A stretch of DNA of 64,000 nucleotides, from contig CANMTU010000001.1 in NCBI GenBank assembly GCA_947501005.1, positions 2,132,501 through 2,196,500 of the forward strand, written 5' to 3'. Below the pieces are notes generated by a model. The model did no database searches and was not told the origin of the DNA. It worked only from the letters and a program-made list of their open reading frames with translations. Positions 17,150 through 25,394 of this stretch are shown here, piece after piece. The position numbers were made by a program, and so were the translations under genes. The stretch's first letter is position 1. Each line of letters opens with the position of its first letter. The stretch comes from an uncultured Erythrobacter sp. (lineage in GTDB: Bacteria > Pseudomonadota > Alphaproteobacteria > Sphingomonadales > Sphingomonadaceae).

Positions 17150-18358
17150 ATGAGCCAGAACCAGACGCAGACCGCCACGGCGACCGATTTCGACCTCACG
17201 CCACCCGATCCGGTGCCCACGGTTGCGCCGGAAAAGGCCGCCGGGCTCGTGCCGGTGAGCGATGAGGTGAAAAGCAAGCTGGATGCCAAGGTCGACGGTT
17301 TCGTCGACGATCTGGTGGCGCAGGATTCCAATTCGCCCGAATTCGGCAAGAAGGTCGACCAGCTCACCAATATGGGCCGCAAGGAGATCGCGGCGGCCGC
17401 CGGCATGTCGAACCGCTTCCTCGACCGCCCGGTGCGCGCGATGGACAAGGACGAGGGCGTCGGCTCCGATCTGGCCGAACTGCGCCGCGTGGTCGAGGAT
17501 CTCGACCCGGGCAAGCGCGGCAAGCTGTCGGGGACGCGCAAGATCCTCGGCATCATTCCCTTCGGCAACAAGCTGAACAATTACTTCCGCAGCTATCAAA
17601 GCGCGCAGACGCACATCCAGTCGATCCTCGGCAACCTTGCCAGCGGCCGCGACGAATTGCTGATGGACAATGCCGCGATCGACGTCGAGCGGCAGAAGCT
17701 GTGGGAGGCGATGGGCAATCTGGAACAGATGATCCACATCTCCAAGACGCTGGACGCGCGGCTGGAGGAGAAGGCCGCCGAACTCGACATGACCGATCCG
17801 GCCAAGGCGAAGGCGCTGCGCGAGACCGCGCTGTTCTACATCCGCCAGCGCACGCAGGATCTGCTCACCCAGATGGCGGTCAGCGTGCAGGGCTATCTCG
17901 CGCTCGATCTGGTCAAGAAGAACAATGTCGAGCTGGTCAAGGGCGTCGACCGGGCCAGCACCACCACGGTCAGCGCGCTGCGCACGGCGGTGACTGTGGC
18001 CGAGGCGATGACCAATCAGCGCCTCGTACTTGGCCAGATCACCGCGCTCAACGACACCACCGCCGGCATCATCGACAGCACCGGCGCTTTGCTGCGCGAC
18101 CAGACCGCGAAGATCCACGAGCAGGCCGCGTCCAGCACGATCCCCATGGAGACGTTGCAACGCGCCTTCCAGAACATCTACGACACGATGGACGAGGTGG
18201 ATTCGTTCAAGCTGCGCGCGCTCGATTCCATGAAGCAGACGGTTGGCGTCCTGTCGAACGAGGTCGAGAAATCGAAGGGCTATATCGCACGCGCCGAAGG
18301 GCAGGCGCGGGCCGATCGCCAGGTTGCCGACAGCGGCCTGTTGAGCATCGAAGGCTGA
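17150..18358 (+). CDS. telA: TelA/toxic anion resistance family protein
   Basis: 402 residues, largely helical. The family core includes [14 protein letters not shown], a stretch on anion-bundle formation around [18 protein letters not shown], and [20 protein letters not shown] with [19 protein letters not shown]. TelA proteins are linked to tellurite, colicin and antimicrobial tolerance but have no established chemistry. It follows its own promoter and is separated by two bases from the next gene, with which it forms an XpaC-TelA-like pair. A decayed paralogue fragment lies at 10173-10322. Confidence 0.9.
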   Translation: MSQNQTQTATATDFDLTPPDPVPTVAPEKAAGLVPVSDEVKSKLDAKVDGFVDDLVAQDSNSPEFGKKVDQLTNMGRKEIAAAAGMSNRFLDRPVRAMDKDEGVGSDLAELRRVVEDLDPGKRGKLSGTRKILGIIPFGNKLNNYFRSYQSAQTHIQSILGNLASGRDELLMDNAAIDVERQKLWEAMGNLEQMIHISKTLDARLEEKAAELDMTDPAKAKALRETALFYIRQRTQDLLTQMAVSVQGYLALDLVKKNNVELVKGVDRASTTTVSALRTAVTVAEAMTNQRLVLGQITALNDTTAGIIDSTGALLRDQTAKIHEQAASSTIPMETLQRAFQNIYDTMDEVDSFKLRALDSMKQTVGVLSNEVEKSKGYIARAEGQARADRQVADSGLLSIEG

Positions 18359-18360
18359 CG

Positions 18361-19143
18361 ATGGCCGACCTCACCCGCGACAGCGACCGGATCATGCAGG
18401 ACGCACGCCTCGTGCGAGACGACAACCGCGCGGGCGGCCGGCACCGACGCACCGGCAAGTCGATCGGGAAGCATTCGGCCGATGCGCGGCGCAAGCTGTG
18501 GATGAAGCGCGGGCGCAACATCGTGATCGCGCTGTTCGCGATCTGGGTCGCGACCGGTGTCCTCGGCATCATTCTCGACGGGATCGGCTTCGTCGGGGTC
18601 ATGGCGCTGATCGTCGCCAGCATCGTCGCCGTGGCGCTACTGGCGAACTATCCCAGGATGGCGACGCCGAGGCGGGCGGACCTCAACAAGGGCGATGTCG
18701 GCCAGATGGTGACCCGCACCGAATTGTGGCTGGAAGCGCAACGCCCCGCTCTGCCCGCCCCCGCCGCCCGCATCGTGGACGATATGGGCGTCCAGCTCGA
18801 CGCGCTCGGCCTGCAACTGGCGGGGCTCGACCAGAACCACCCCAAGGCGCGCGAGGTGCGCAGCCTGGTGGGCGAGCAACTGCCCGAGATGATCGATAGT
18901 TATCGCCGCATTCCCGCGCATCTGCGCGGCGAAAAACGCGGCGAAGGCTCGCCAGACGAGCAGCTCACCCGCAGCCTCGGCACGATCAGCGGCGAGATCG
19001 ATTCGATCACCCGCCAGCTGGCCGAAGGCTCGCTCGACGATCTGGCGATCCGCCACCGTTTTCTCGATTACAAGTTCGGCTCCGCCCAGGACGGCGCACC
19101 GCAACTGAAGGGCCCCGACGATGCGCGTACCGATCCAGCATAG
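18361..19143 (+). CDS. membrane protein paired with TelA, XpaC-like
   Basis: 260 residues. A basic N-terminal segment is followed by two adjacent membrane helices (residues ~55-98: NIVIALFAIWVATGVLGIIL and VGVMALIVASIVAVALLANY), then a helical cytoplasmic domain. The pairing with TelA and the topology resemble XpaC/5-bromo-4-chloroindolyl phosphate hydrolysis family proteins; I recognise this from context more than from motifs. The end overlaps the next gene by 23 bases. Confidence 0.65.
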   Translation: MADLTRDSDRIMQDARLVRDDNRAGGRHRRTGKSIGKHSADARRKLWMKRGRNIVIALFAIWVATGVLGIILDGIGFVGVMALIVASIVAVALLANYPRMATPRRADLNKGDVGQMVTRTELWLEAQRPALPAPAARIVDDMGVQLDALGLQLAGLDQNHPKAREVRSLVGEQLPEMIDSYRRIPAHLRGEKRGEGSPDEQLTRSLGTISGEIDSITRQLAEGSLDDLAIRHRFLDYKFGSAQDGAPQLKGPDDARTDPA

Positions 19144-19432
19144 CCTGTCCAAGGAGGAGGTGCGCCACCGCCTCCGCACGCGCAGCCCCGAAATCAAGGA
19201 CGCGGTGCCCGGCGGCGTGGCCGATGTGACGACCGCGTGGCCCAACGAGGATTGCATGACCCTCGTCGTGAAGGCGATGGGCCAGTCGGTGGCCGGCCGC
19301 GTCCTGATCGAGGAGCGGCAAGTGGTGTTCGAGGTCGACCTGCCGCTGGCGCTATCCTTCGTCGAGCCGATGATCCGCGGCGCGATCGAGAGCAAGGGGC
19401 AAAAGCTGCTCGCTCCGACCACCCGGGATTGA
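19121..19432 (+). CDS. polyhydroxyalkanoic acid system family protein
   Basis: 103 residues. It begins MRVPIQHSLSKEEVRHRL and ends with a conserved VDLPLALSFVEPMIRGAIE segment, matching the small PHA-granule-associated (PHA_gran_rgn type) family. Members are usually found near phasins or PHA genes; none is visible here, so a role in granules is inferred from the family alone. Overlaps the preceding gene by 23 bases, suggesting cotranscription with telA. Confidence 0.72.
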   Translation: MRVPIQHSLSKEEVRHRLRTRSPEIKDAVPGGVADVTTAWPNEDCMTLVVKAMGQSVAGRVLIEERQVVFEVDLPLALSFVEPMIRGAIESKGQKLLAPTTRD

Positions 19433-19474
19433 CATTTCCGGCCTAATTCCGATCTGAAACGGCTCTAGACGGGC

Positions 19475-20095
19475 ATGGAAAGGCGGGGCGGTGGTTGCGA
19501 ACGCCGCATGCCGGTGTCGCAAACCGAAGTTGGGATCGCGCATTTGACGCAAGGCAGGGCGGACTTACGCGAAACGTTGCGACGGGAAACCCGCGCCCAG
19601 CACGATCGCCTCGATGCTATGATGGCGGACATGCCGATGGGCGACGACGAAGACTACCGGCGTTTCCTGGCAATCCAGTATCGTGCCCGGCAACCGGTCG
19701 AGGCATGGCTGGCGCAAAACGCCGAAAGCGCGCTGACGCCGCCGCCGCAATGCCCCGCCCTCGCGGCAGATCTCGCCGAACTCGGCGCGCCGGTGCCGGA
19801 AGGCGACGCATCATTCGCGGCGCCCGAGGGTTCTGACCTCGGGGTCGCATGGGTGCTGGCGGGCTCGTCGCTCGGAAATCGGACACTTCTGAAACAGCGG
19901 AGGAAGGCAGGGCTTGACGGACCGACGCGGTTTCTCTCCTGTTCCGCCATGCCCGACTTTTTCAGACACCTGCTTGCAACGATGAACCGCGCCCATGCAC
20001 CGGCGCAGAGCGACGCGGCGGTCGCGGGGGCGCGTGCCGTGTTCTCCCTGTTCGAACGGGAAGCCGCGCACGCCCTGGCGGAGGACGCCCGATGA
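19475..20095 (+). CDS. bphO: bacteriophytochrome-associated heme oxygenase
   Basis: 206 residues from ATG 19475; ATG 19508 (195 residues) is an equally possible start. LRETLRRETRAQHDRLDAMM contains the proximal heme His, and GVAWVLAGSSLGNRTLLKQR is the distal-helix glycine-rich segment of BphO/HemO. It opens heme to biliverdin, the chromophore of the phytochrome encoded next. Stop and bphP start overlap as ATGA, so enzyme and apoprotein are made together. Confidence 0.88.
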   Translation: MERRGGGCERRMPVSQTEVGIAHLTQGRADLRETLRRETRAQHDRLDAMMADMPMGDDEDYRRFLAIQYRARQPVEAWLAQNAESALTPPPQCPALAADLAELGAPVPEGDASFAAPEGSDLGVAWVLAGSSLGNRTLLKQRRKAGLDGPTRFLSCSAMPDFFRHLLATMNRAHAPAQSDAAVAGARAVFSLFEREAAHALAEDAR

Positions 20096-22641
20096 GCGTT
20101 GCCGACATGCGGGTCGACCTGACCAATTGCGACCGCGAACCGATCCACAAGCTGGGCAAGATCCAGCCATTCGGCGCGCTGATCGCGGTCAACAACGACT
20201 GGTTCATTTCCCAGCGCTCGACCAACCTTGAGGCGATCCTCGGGATCGAGAAGCGCGTCGAACTCGGCGCCCGCCTGGGGAGCGTATTGTCGAGCGAAGC
20301 GGTCAGCATGCTGCGGAACGGGGTCGCCGCCCTGTTCGGTCGGAACGAGACGGAGCGTATGTTCGGCATCGACCTGCTCGGCGATGGCAGGCTGTTCGAC
20401 TGCGCGCTGCATTATTCAGGGCAGTATTCGGTCATCGAGATCGAGCGGCACGAGGATGGCGACGTCACCCGGCAGATGTCCATCCTCAAACCGATCGTCA
20501 ATCGCCTGGGCAGTCATAAGGACGTCGTCTCTCTGACCGAGGATGCCGCCCGGCAGCTGCGGATGACGCTCGGCATCGACCGGGTGATGGTGTACAAGTT
20601 TCACGGCGACCTTTCCGGCGAGGTTCTTGCCGAGGCGCGCAACGACGATCTCGAGGCCTTCCACGGCCTGCGCTATCCCAAGACGGATATCCCCGCGCAG
20701 GCCCGCGAACTCTATGTCCGCAACCGGTTCCGCATCGTCAGCGACGTGAACGCCGAACCCATCGCGATCGAGCCGGGCGTCACGATCGAGGGCGAGGAAA
20801 TGGACCTGTCGCTCAGCGTGCTGCGCGCGGTCTCGCCAATTCACATCGAATATCTGCGCAACATGGGGGTCGCGGCGTCGCTGTCGATCTCGATCGTGAT
20901 CAACGGCAAGCTGTGGGGCCTGTTCGCCTGCCACCACTATTCGCCCAAGACCCTCCCGTTCTCGCAGCGCACCGCGGCGGAGCTGTTTTCCGAACTGTTC
21001 TCGCTCGTGCTGGGCCGGGTGCTGGCGGACGAGCAGCAGGCCCTGCGCGATACCGGGCGCGAAGTGCATGACCGGCTGATGCGCGACATCGCGGCCGGCA
21101 CGCCCCTAATCGACAGTCTGCCGACGCTCGATCCGGTGATCCAGAGCGTCATCCCGCATGACGGGGCAAGCATCTTCATCGAAGACGTCTACCAGACGCG
21201 CGGACGCACTCCGAACGAGGAAGAGTTTCGGGCGCTGCTCCCTTCGCTGAACAGCGCGGCGACCAGCCGGGTTCTCGCGGTCGATGCGCTGGCGGAACGC
21301 ATGCCGCGCGCCCATGCCTTCGAAGACCGGGCGGTGGGCGCGCTGGTCGTGCCGGTTTCGCGCATGCCGCGCGATTATCTGATCCTGTGGCGCAAACCGC
21401 TTACCCAGGTGGTGACCTGGGGCGGCAATCCCGAAAAGCCGGTAGAGATCGGTCCGAACGGCGTGCGGCTGACCCCGCGCAAGAGCTTCGAAGCCTGGCA
21501 GCAATCGGTCGAAGGGCGCAGCGCTCCGTGGACCGAGGGCGAGGTCAATATCGCCGAACAATTGCGCGTCACCCTGCTCGAGATCATCCTGCGCCTGACC
21601 GACGAGGCCGTGCAGGAACGCGCCAAGGCGCAGCAGCAGCAGGAATTGCTCATCGCGGAACTGAACCACCGGGTCCGCAATATCCTCAACCTCATTCGCG
21701 GTCTGATCAACCAGTCACGCGGCGAGGCGGACAGTATCGAGAATTTCGCGGAGATCGTCGGCGGACGCATTTCCTCGCTCGCATCCGCGCACGACAACAT
21801 CACCAAGGGCAATTGGTCCTCCGCCTCGCTCCACGACCTGATCGATACCGAGGCCGATGCCTATTCGTCCGGCAATCGCGACCGGGTGAGCATCGAAGGG
21901 CCCGAGGCGATGGTCAGCCCCGAGGCCTATACCGTTCTCGCGCTGGTCATTCACGAGATGATCACCAATTCCGCCAAATATGGATCGCTCGCCGATTCGA
22001 GCGGCAATCTCGTCATCACGGTCGCCCGCGACAAGGATGATGCGTTGCTGATCGAATGGGTCGAACGCGGCGGGCCGCCGGTCAAACCGCCCAAGCGGCG
22101 CGGCTTCGGCAGCACCATCATCGAGCGTTCGATCCCCTTCGAACTCTCGGGCGACGCGAATATCGAATACAAGCTGAGCGGGGTCGAGGCGCAATTCTGC
22201 GTGCCGGCCCGCTACGTCACCTGGGCAAAAACCAAGACCCGGTCAGGCGACCGGCGCAAACCTTCGGAGAAGACACTGTCGGCTAATCAGAACGTTCCGG
22301 AATCGGTGCTGCTGGTGGAAGACAGCATGATCATCGCGCTCGACACGGAAGACAGTTTGCGCGAACTCGGCGTCAAGGCTGTGCAGGTCCAGAGTTCGGT
22401 CGCGGCCGCGCTGGCGGCGCTCGAAAAGTCGACGCCGGCCTTCGCCATCCTCGATTACAATCTCGGCAAGGAAAACAGCGAGCGCGTGGCCGAAGTGTTG
22501 CAGGAACGGAACGTGCCGTTCTGGCTCGCCACCGGGTATGGCGAAATGGCCGATCGGCTCGAACGGCTGGGCGCGCGGGGCCTTTTGACCAAGCCTTACG
22601 GCAAGGAAGAACTGGCCAAGGTGATCGACGAGTTGAACTGA
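20092..22641 (+). CDS. bphP: bacteriophytochrome HWE histidine kinase with C-terminal receiver
   Basis: 849 residues. PAS (~10-120) with biliverdin-binding Cys13 in LTNCDREPIHKLGKIQPFGA; GAF (~135-310) with the PKTDIPAQARELY motif and the pocket His in SPIHIEYLRNMGV; PHY (~320-500). The HWE kinase core has phospho-acceptor His526 in ELNHRVRN, N-box HEMITNSAKYG and Trp-x-Glu in WVERGGPP. A receiver follows at ~740-849 with Asp788 in ILDYNLGKEN and Lys in TKPYG. It senses red/far-red light. HWE kinases commonly feed PhyR-type regulators, so this protein may link light to the stress locus at 0.3-3.9 kb; that link is inference. Confidence 0.95.
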   Translation: MSVADMRVDLTNCDREPIHKLGKIQPFGALIAVNNDWFISQRSTNLEAILGIEKRVELGARLGSVLSSEAVSMLRNGVAALFGRNETERMFGIDLLGDGRLFDCALHYSGQYSVIEIERHEDGDVTRQMSILKPIVNRLGSHKDVVSLTEDAARQLRMTLGIDRVMVYKFHGDLSGEVLAEARNDDLEAFHGLRYPKTDIPAQARELYVRNRFRIVSDVNAEPIAIEPGVTIEGEEMDLSLSVLRAVSPIHIEYLRNMGVAASLSISIVINGKLWGLFACHHYSPKTLPFSQRTAAELFSELFSLVLGRVLADEQQALRDTGREVHDRLMRDIAAGTPLIDSLPTLDPVIQSVIPHDGASIFIEDVYQTRGRTPNEEEFRALLPSLNSAATSRVLAVDALAERMPRAHAFEDRAVGALVVPVSRMPRDYLILWRKPLTQVVTWGGNPEKPVEIGPNGVRLTPRKSFEAWQQSVEGRSAPWTEGEVNIAEQLRVTLLEIILRLTDEAVQERAKAQQQQELLIAELNHRVRNILNLIRGLINQSRGEADSIENFAEIVGGRISSLASAHDNITKGNWSSASLHDLIDTEADAYSSGNRDRVSIEGPEAMVSPEAYTVLALVIHEMITNSAKYGSLADSSGNLVITVARDKDDALLIEWVERGGPPVKPPKRRGFGSTIIERSIPFELSGDANIEYKLSGVEAQFCVPARYVTWAKTKTRSGDRRKPSEKTLSANQNVPESVLLVEDSMIIALDTEDSLRELGVKAVQVQSSVAAALAALEKSTPAFAILDYNLGKENSERVAEVLQERNVPFWLATGYGEMADRLERLGARGLLTKPYGKEELAKVIDELN

Positions 22642-22645
22642 CGTC

Positions 22646-23446
22646 CTAGCCGATCGGGCTGGCGACGACGCACCGCGCACCGTCCGGCACGGCCAGGTCC
22701 GACAGGGCGCGACATTCGGCGGCGGCGCCGGGTTCGATTCGCTTTCCGCACACCGTCATCGCGCCTTCTAGCGGCAGGACCAGCAGATCGCCGGTGAAAT
22801 CCGCCGCAAGCGGTTCGAGATTGTCGCCCGCGACATGGGCAAGGCGGAATTTCGGCCCATCCACCAGGATCTGCGTCCGTTCGAGCTCCAGCTTGCGCCA
22901 GCATTCCTGCGGATGGCGGCCCAGCCTCGCGACCGCGATACCGCTGTCGAGATGAAGCTCGCGCGGCCGGCCGTAGTCGAACAGGCGATAGGTGATGTCG
23001 GTGTTCTGCTGCACTTCGAGAAGCGTCAGCCCCGCCCCGATCGCATGAACGGTGCCAGAGGGCAGATACACGAAATCGCCCGCCGTAACCGGATACCACG
23101 ATAGCAGGCCTTCGATCGATCCGTCCTCCGCCGCGCTGCGCAGGCGCTCGCCCGAAACCGGCTCCTCGAACCCGATCGCGAGCCGCGCATCGGGTTCCGC
23201 GTCGAGGACCAGCCAGCATTCGTCCTTGCCCCGCCCGGTGGGGCTGGTCTCATCCGAGGGGTGGACCTGAACCGAAAGCTTTTCTGAGGTGAACAGGTAT
23301 TTCGCCAGCAGCCTTTCCGTGCCTGCCCCCGGTTCGAACCAGATCTCGCCGATCTGCCGCCCGTCGCCCGTATTGCCGAACGGAGCGGGAAGCCGTGCGA
23401 CCCCCCAGGGCTTTTCGACACGCTTGGTCGGCAGGATGGTGCTCAT
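22646..23446 (-). CDS. manA: mannose-6-phosphate isomerase, class I
   Basis: 266 residues. Cupin metal-site motifs KLSVQVHPSDE and PSGTVHAIGAGLTLLEVQQN, followed by DITYRLFDYGR, are diagnostic of small class I phosphomannose isomerases. It links fructose-6-phosphate to mannose-6-phosphate for GDP-mannose. The start overlaps the manC stop by four bases. The 3' end nearly abuts convergent bphP. Confidence 0.9.
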   Translation of the reverse strand: MSTILPTKRVEKPWGVARLPAPFGNTGDGRQIGEIWFEPGAGTERLLAKYLFTSEKLSVQVHPSDETSPTGRGKDECWLVLDAEPDARLAIGFEEPVSGERLRSAAEDGSIEGLLSWYPVTAGDFVYLPSGTVHAIGAGLTLLEVQQNTDITYRLFDYGRPRELHLDSGIAVARLGRHPQECWRKLELERTQILVDGPKFRLAHVAGDNLEPLAADFTGDLLVLPLEGAMTVCGKRIEPGAAAECRALSDLAVPDGARCVVASPIG

Positions 23447-24477
23447 TGTCCGCTTGCTCCCGGCAGTTTGCCCACGAGTTGCGCCGCGTCCTTGTGAATG
23501 ACGAGGACTTCCCCCCCGTCCACGACCACGATCACATCGTCGAGCCCGATGACGGAGACACGCGGCCCGTCGCTGTCGATCATCACGTTCTCGCCCTGCA
23601 ACACGTCGCCGCGCGCATTCGACCAGTTGCGTCGGTCCCACACCTCACGTGCGTCCATCAGGGCGGTCCAGTCTCCGATATCGGACCAACCCATGTCGGC
23701 CGAGACGATTGCCGCGCGGGACGTGTTCTCCATCACCGCGAAATCGACCGATTCGCCGTCGATCGCACAGAACCGGTCCGCATCGGGGTGAAATGCGCCG
23801 TCGCGGTCCTCGCCCGCATCCGCTGCCGCCGCGACGGCGGCGGCCATCGCGCCGCGATGCCGTGCCAGTTCGGCGAGGTAATCGCCTGCGCGGAACAGGA
23901 AGATGCCGCCGTTCCACACGAACCGTCCGTCGGCGAGGAACTGCTCGGCCCGTTCGAGGTCGGGCTTTTCCACGAACCGTTCGACGGCGAACCCGCCGCC
24001 AAGCTCCGCGCCCTTCTGGATGTAGCCATAGCCGATCTCCGCCCTAGTCGGGTCGATCCCGAACGAGACGAGATAGCCTTGCCGCGCCAGCGCCGCGCCG
24101 CGCCGCACCCCGTCGCGGAACGCATCGATATTGCCGATGTGATGATCGCTCGGGCAGACCAGCATCACGGCCTCGGCCGGCAGGCGGTGGGCGGCAAGCG
24201 CGATCGCGGGCGCTGTGTTCCTGGCCGCAGGTTCGACGATCAGGGAATGCGCGCCGGCCTGTTGGGCGACGTGGGGCACGTGGGCGCCGCCCGCCACGAT
24301 CGTCGGCGCAGCGAACATCGTTTCGTCGCTCACCCGGTCGAGCGCCATCTGAAACAGCGTGCGCTCGCCCAGCAGGCGCAGGAAGGGCTTGGGTTTGCTG
24401 CGGCGGCTGCGCGGCCACAACCGCGTGCCATTGCCGCCGCACAGGATCACCGGATAAATGCATTCGAGATCGCTCAT
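23443..24477 (-). CDS. manC: mannose-1-phosphate guanylyltransferase
   Basis: 344 residues. The nucleotide-binding signature LCGGNGTRLWPRSR is at the N-terminus, PSDHHIGNIDAF and FVEKPD follow, and DMGWSDIGDW and VVDGGEVLVIHK lie near the end. It makes GDP-mannose from mannose-1-phosphate and GTP. It lacks the C-terminal isomerase domain found in bifunctional ManC, which fits the separate isomerase gene immediately downstream. Confidence 0.93.
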   Translation of the reverse strand: MSDLECIYPVILCGGNGTRLWPRSRRSKPKPFLRLLGERTLFQMALDRVSDETMFAAPTIVAGGAHVPHVAQQAGAHSLIVEPAARNTAPAIALAAHRLPAEAVMLVCPSDHHIGNIDAFRDGVRRGAALARQGYLVSFGIDPTRAEIGYGYIQKGAELGGGFAVERFVEKPDLERAEQFLADGRFVWNGGIFLFRAGDYLAELARHRGAMAAAVAAAADAGEDRDGAFHPDADRFCAIDGESVDFAVMENTSRAAIVSADMGWSDIGDWTALMDAREVWDRRNWSNARGDVLQGENVMIDSDGPRVSVIGLDDVIVVVDGGEVLVIHKDAAQLVGKLPGASGQ

Positions 24478-24532
24478 GATCCGTGTCTAGAAGCCGAGAT
24501 GGTTACAAGGTCAAGCCGGTCGCACGACGCTC

Positions 24533-25318
24533 TCAGTTGAAGAACCGTTGATGGTAGTAGAACGGGGCGGCGACGGGGTCGCCATTCGCGTCGCGGGCGG
24601 GTTCGAAACGGGTCTGCTCGATCGCCAGCCGGCAGACCGCGGCATCGGTTTCGGGAAAGGGGCTCGGGCGATAGACTTGGCAGGCGGTCGCGCGCCCTTC
24701 GGCGGAGACTTGTAGCTTCACGATCACCGACTTACCGATCCGCGCCTCGCGCCCGCCGGGGGGAATTGGAAATGCACTCGCATCGCGGATGTCGCGCAGC
24801 AAGCGCGGCTTGGTCAGCGCGCCGCCGCCCTGCCCGCCGCCGGAACCGCCCGCTCCGGTACCTAGCCCGTTGCCGCCGGCCCCCGTGCCGCTGCCGCTAT
24901 CGGTCGCGCCGGACGAGTTAGCCGCTCCGGTCGAGGACGCGCGCGGGGCAGGCATGTCATCGCGCAGCACGCGCGGCGGCTGCGGCGCGGTGACCGGCCG
25001 CGGCACGGCCTCGCGTCCCGGATCGCCTTCGGCCCCTTCGTCCGCACGGGGTTCGACCGGAGGGGGCGGCACTGCCGGCGTCGGCTGCGAGACGTCGAAC
25101 ACCGCGATCACCTCGCGCTCGACACTTGCGACTGCCGACGGCGCCAGACTGCGCACGAGGACATAGAAGATCGCGAGGTGGATCAGCACGATGGCGAGGA
25201 TGACCCAGGGGTTGGGGCAGGTCTTCGCAGAACCGAAACGTAGGCGGGCGTCATTCACGAGGCGTGAAACGGCAATCGGTGCCGGCCCGTTCCGGATCCG
25301 CACACCCCAGTGGTGCAC
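24533..25318 (-). CDS. TonB-like energy transducer
   Basis: About 261 residues from GTG 25318; a second GTG at 25255 is possible. A single membrane helix (PNPWVILAIVLIHLAIFYVL) is followed by a Pro-rich then a Gly/Ser-rich linker and a C-terminal TonB-type domain (GKSVIVKLQVSAEGRATACQ, ALEQTR-like AIEQTRFEPARDANGDPV). It energises TonB-dependent receptors; the large receptor gene directly upstream at 25395-28832 is an obvious client. A terminator separates the two, so it probably has its own promoter. Confidence 0.88.
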   Translation of the reverse strand: MHHWGVRIRNGPAPIAVSRLVNDARLRFGSAKTCPNPWVILAIVLIHLAIFYVLVRSLAPSAVASVEREVIAVFDVSQPTPAVPPPPVEPRADEGAEGDPGREAVPRPVTAPQPPRVLRDDMPAPRASSTGAANSSGATDSGSGTGAGGNGLGTGAGGSGGGQGGGALTKPRLLRDIRDASAFPIPPGGREARIGKSVIVKLQVSAEGRATACQVYRPSPFPETDAAVCRLAIEQTRFEPARDANGDPVAAPFYYHQRFFN

Positions 25319-25343
25319 TATTTAGCAAGACAGCACGGCAACG

Positions 25344-25370
25344 AAAAACGGCGGCCCCGAGGGACCGCCG
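25344..25370 (-). terminator. terminator of the Oar-like receptor gene
   Basis: On the minus strand a CGGCGG/CCGCCG hairpin (25370-25349) is followed by TTTTT (25348-25344), 25 bases after the receptor stop. Confidence 0.75.
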
Positions 25371-25394
25371 CTTTCGTTGTTCGGTTTGCCAAAA

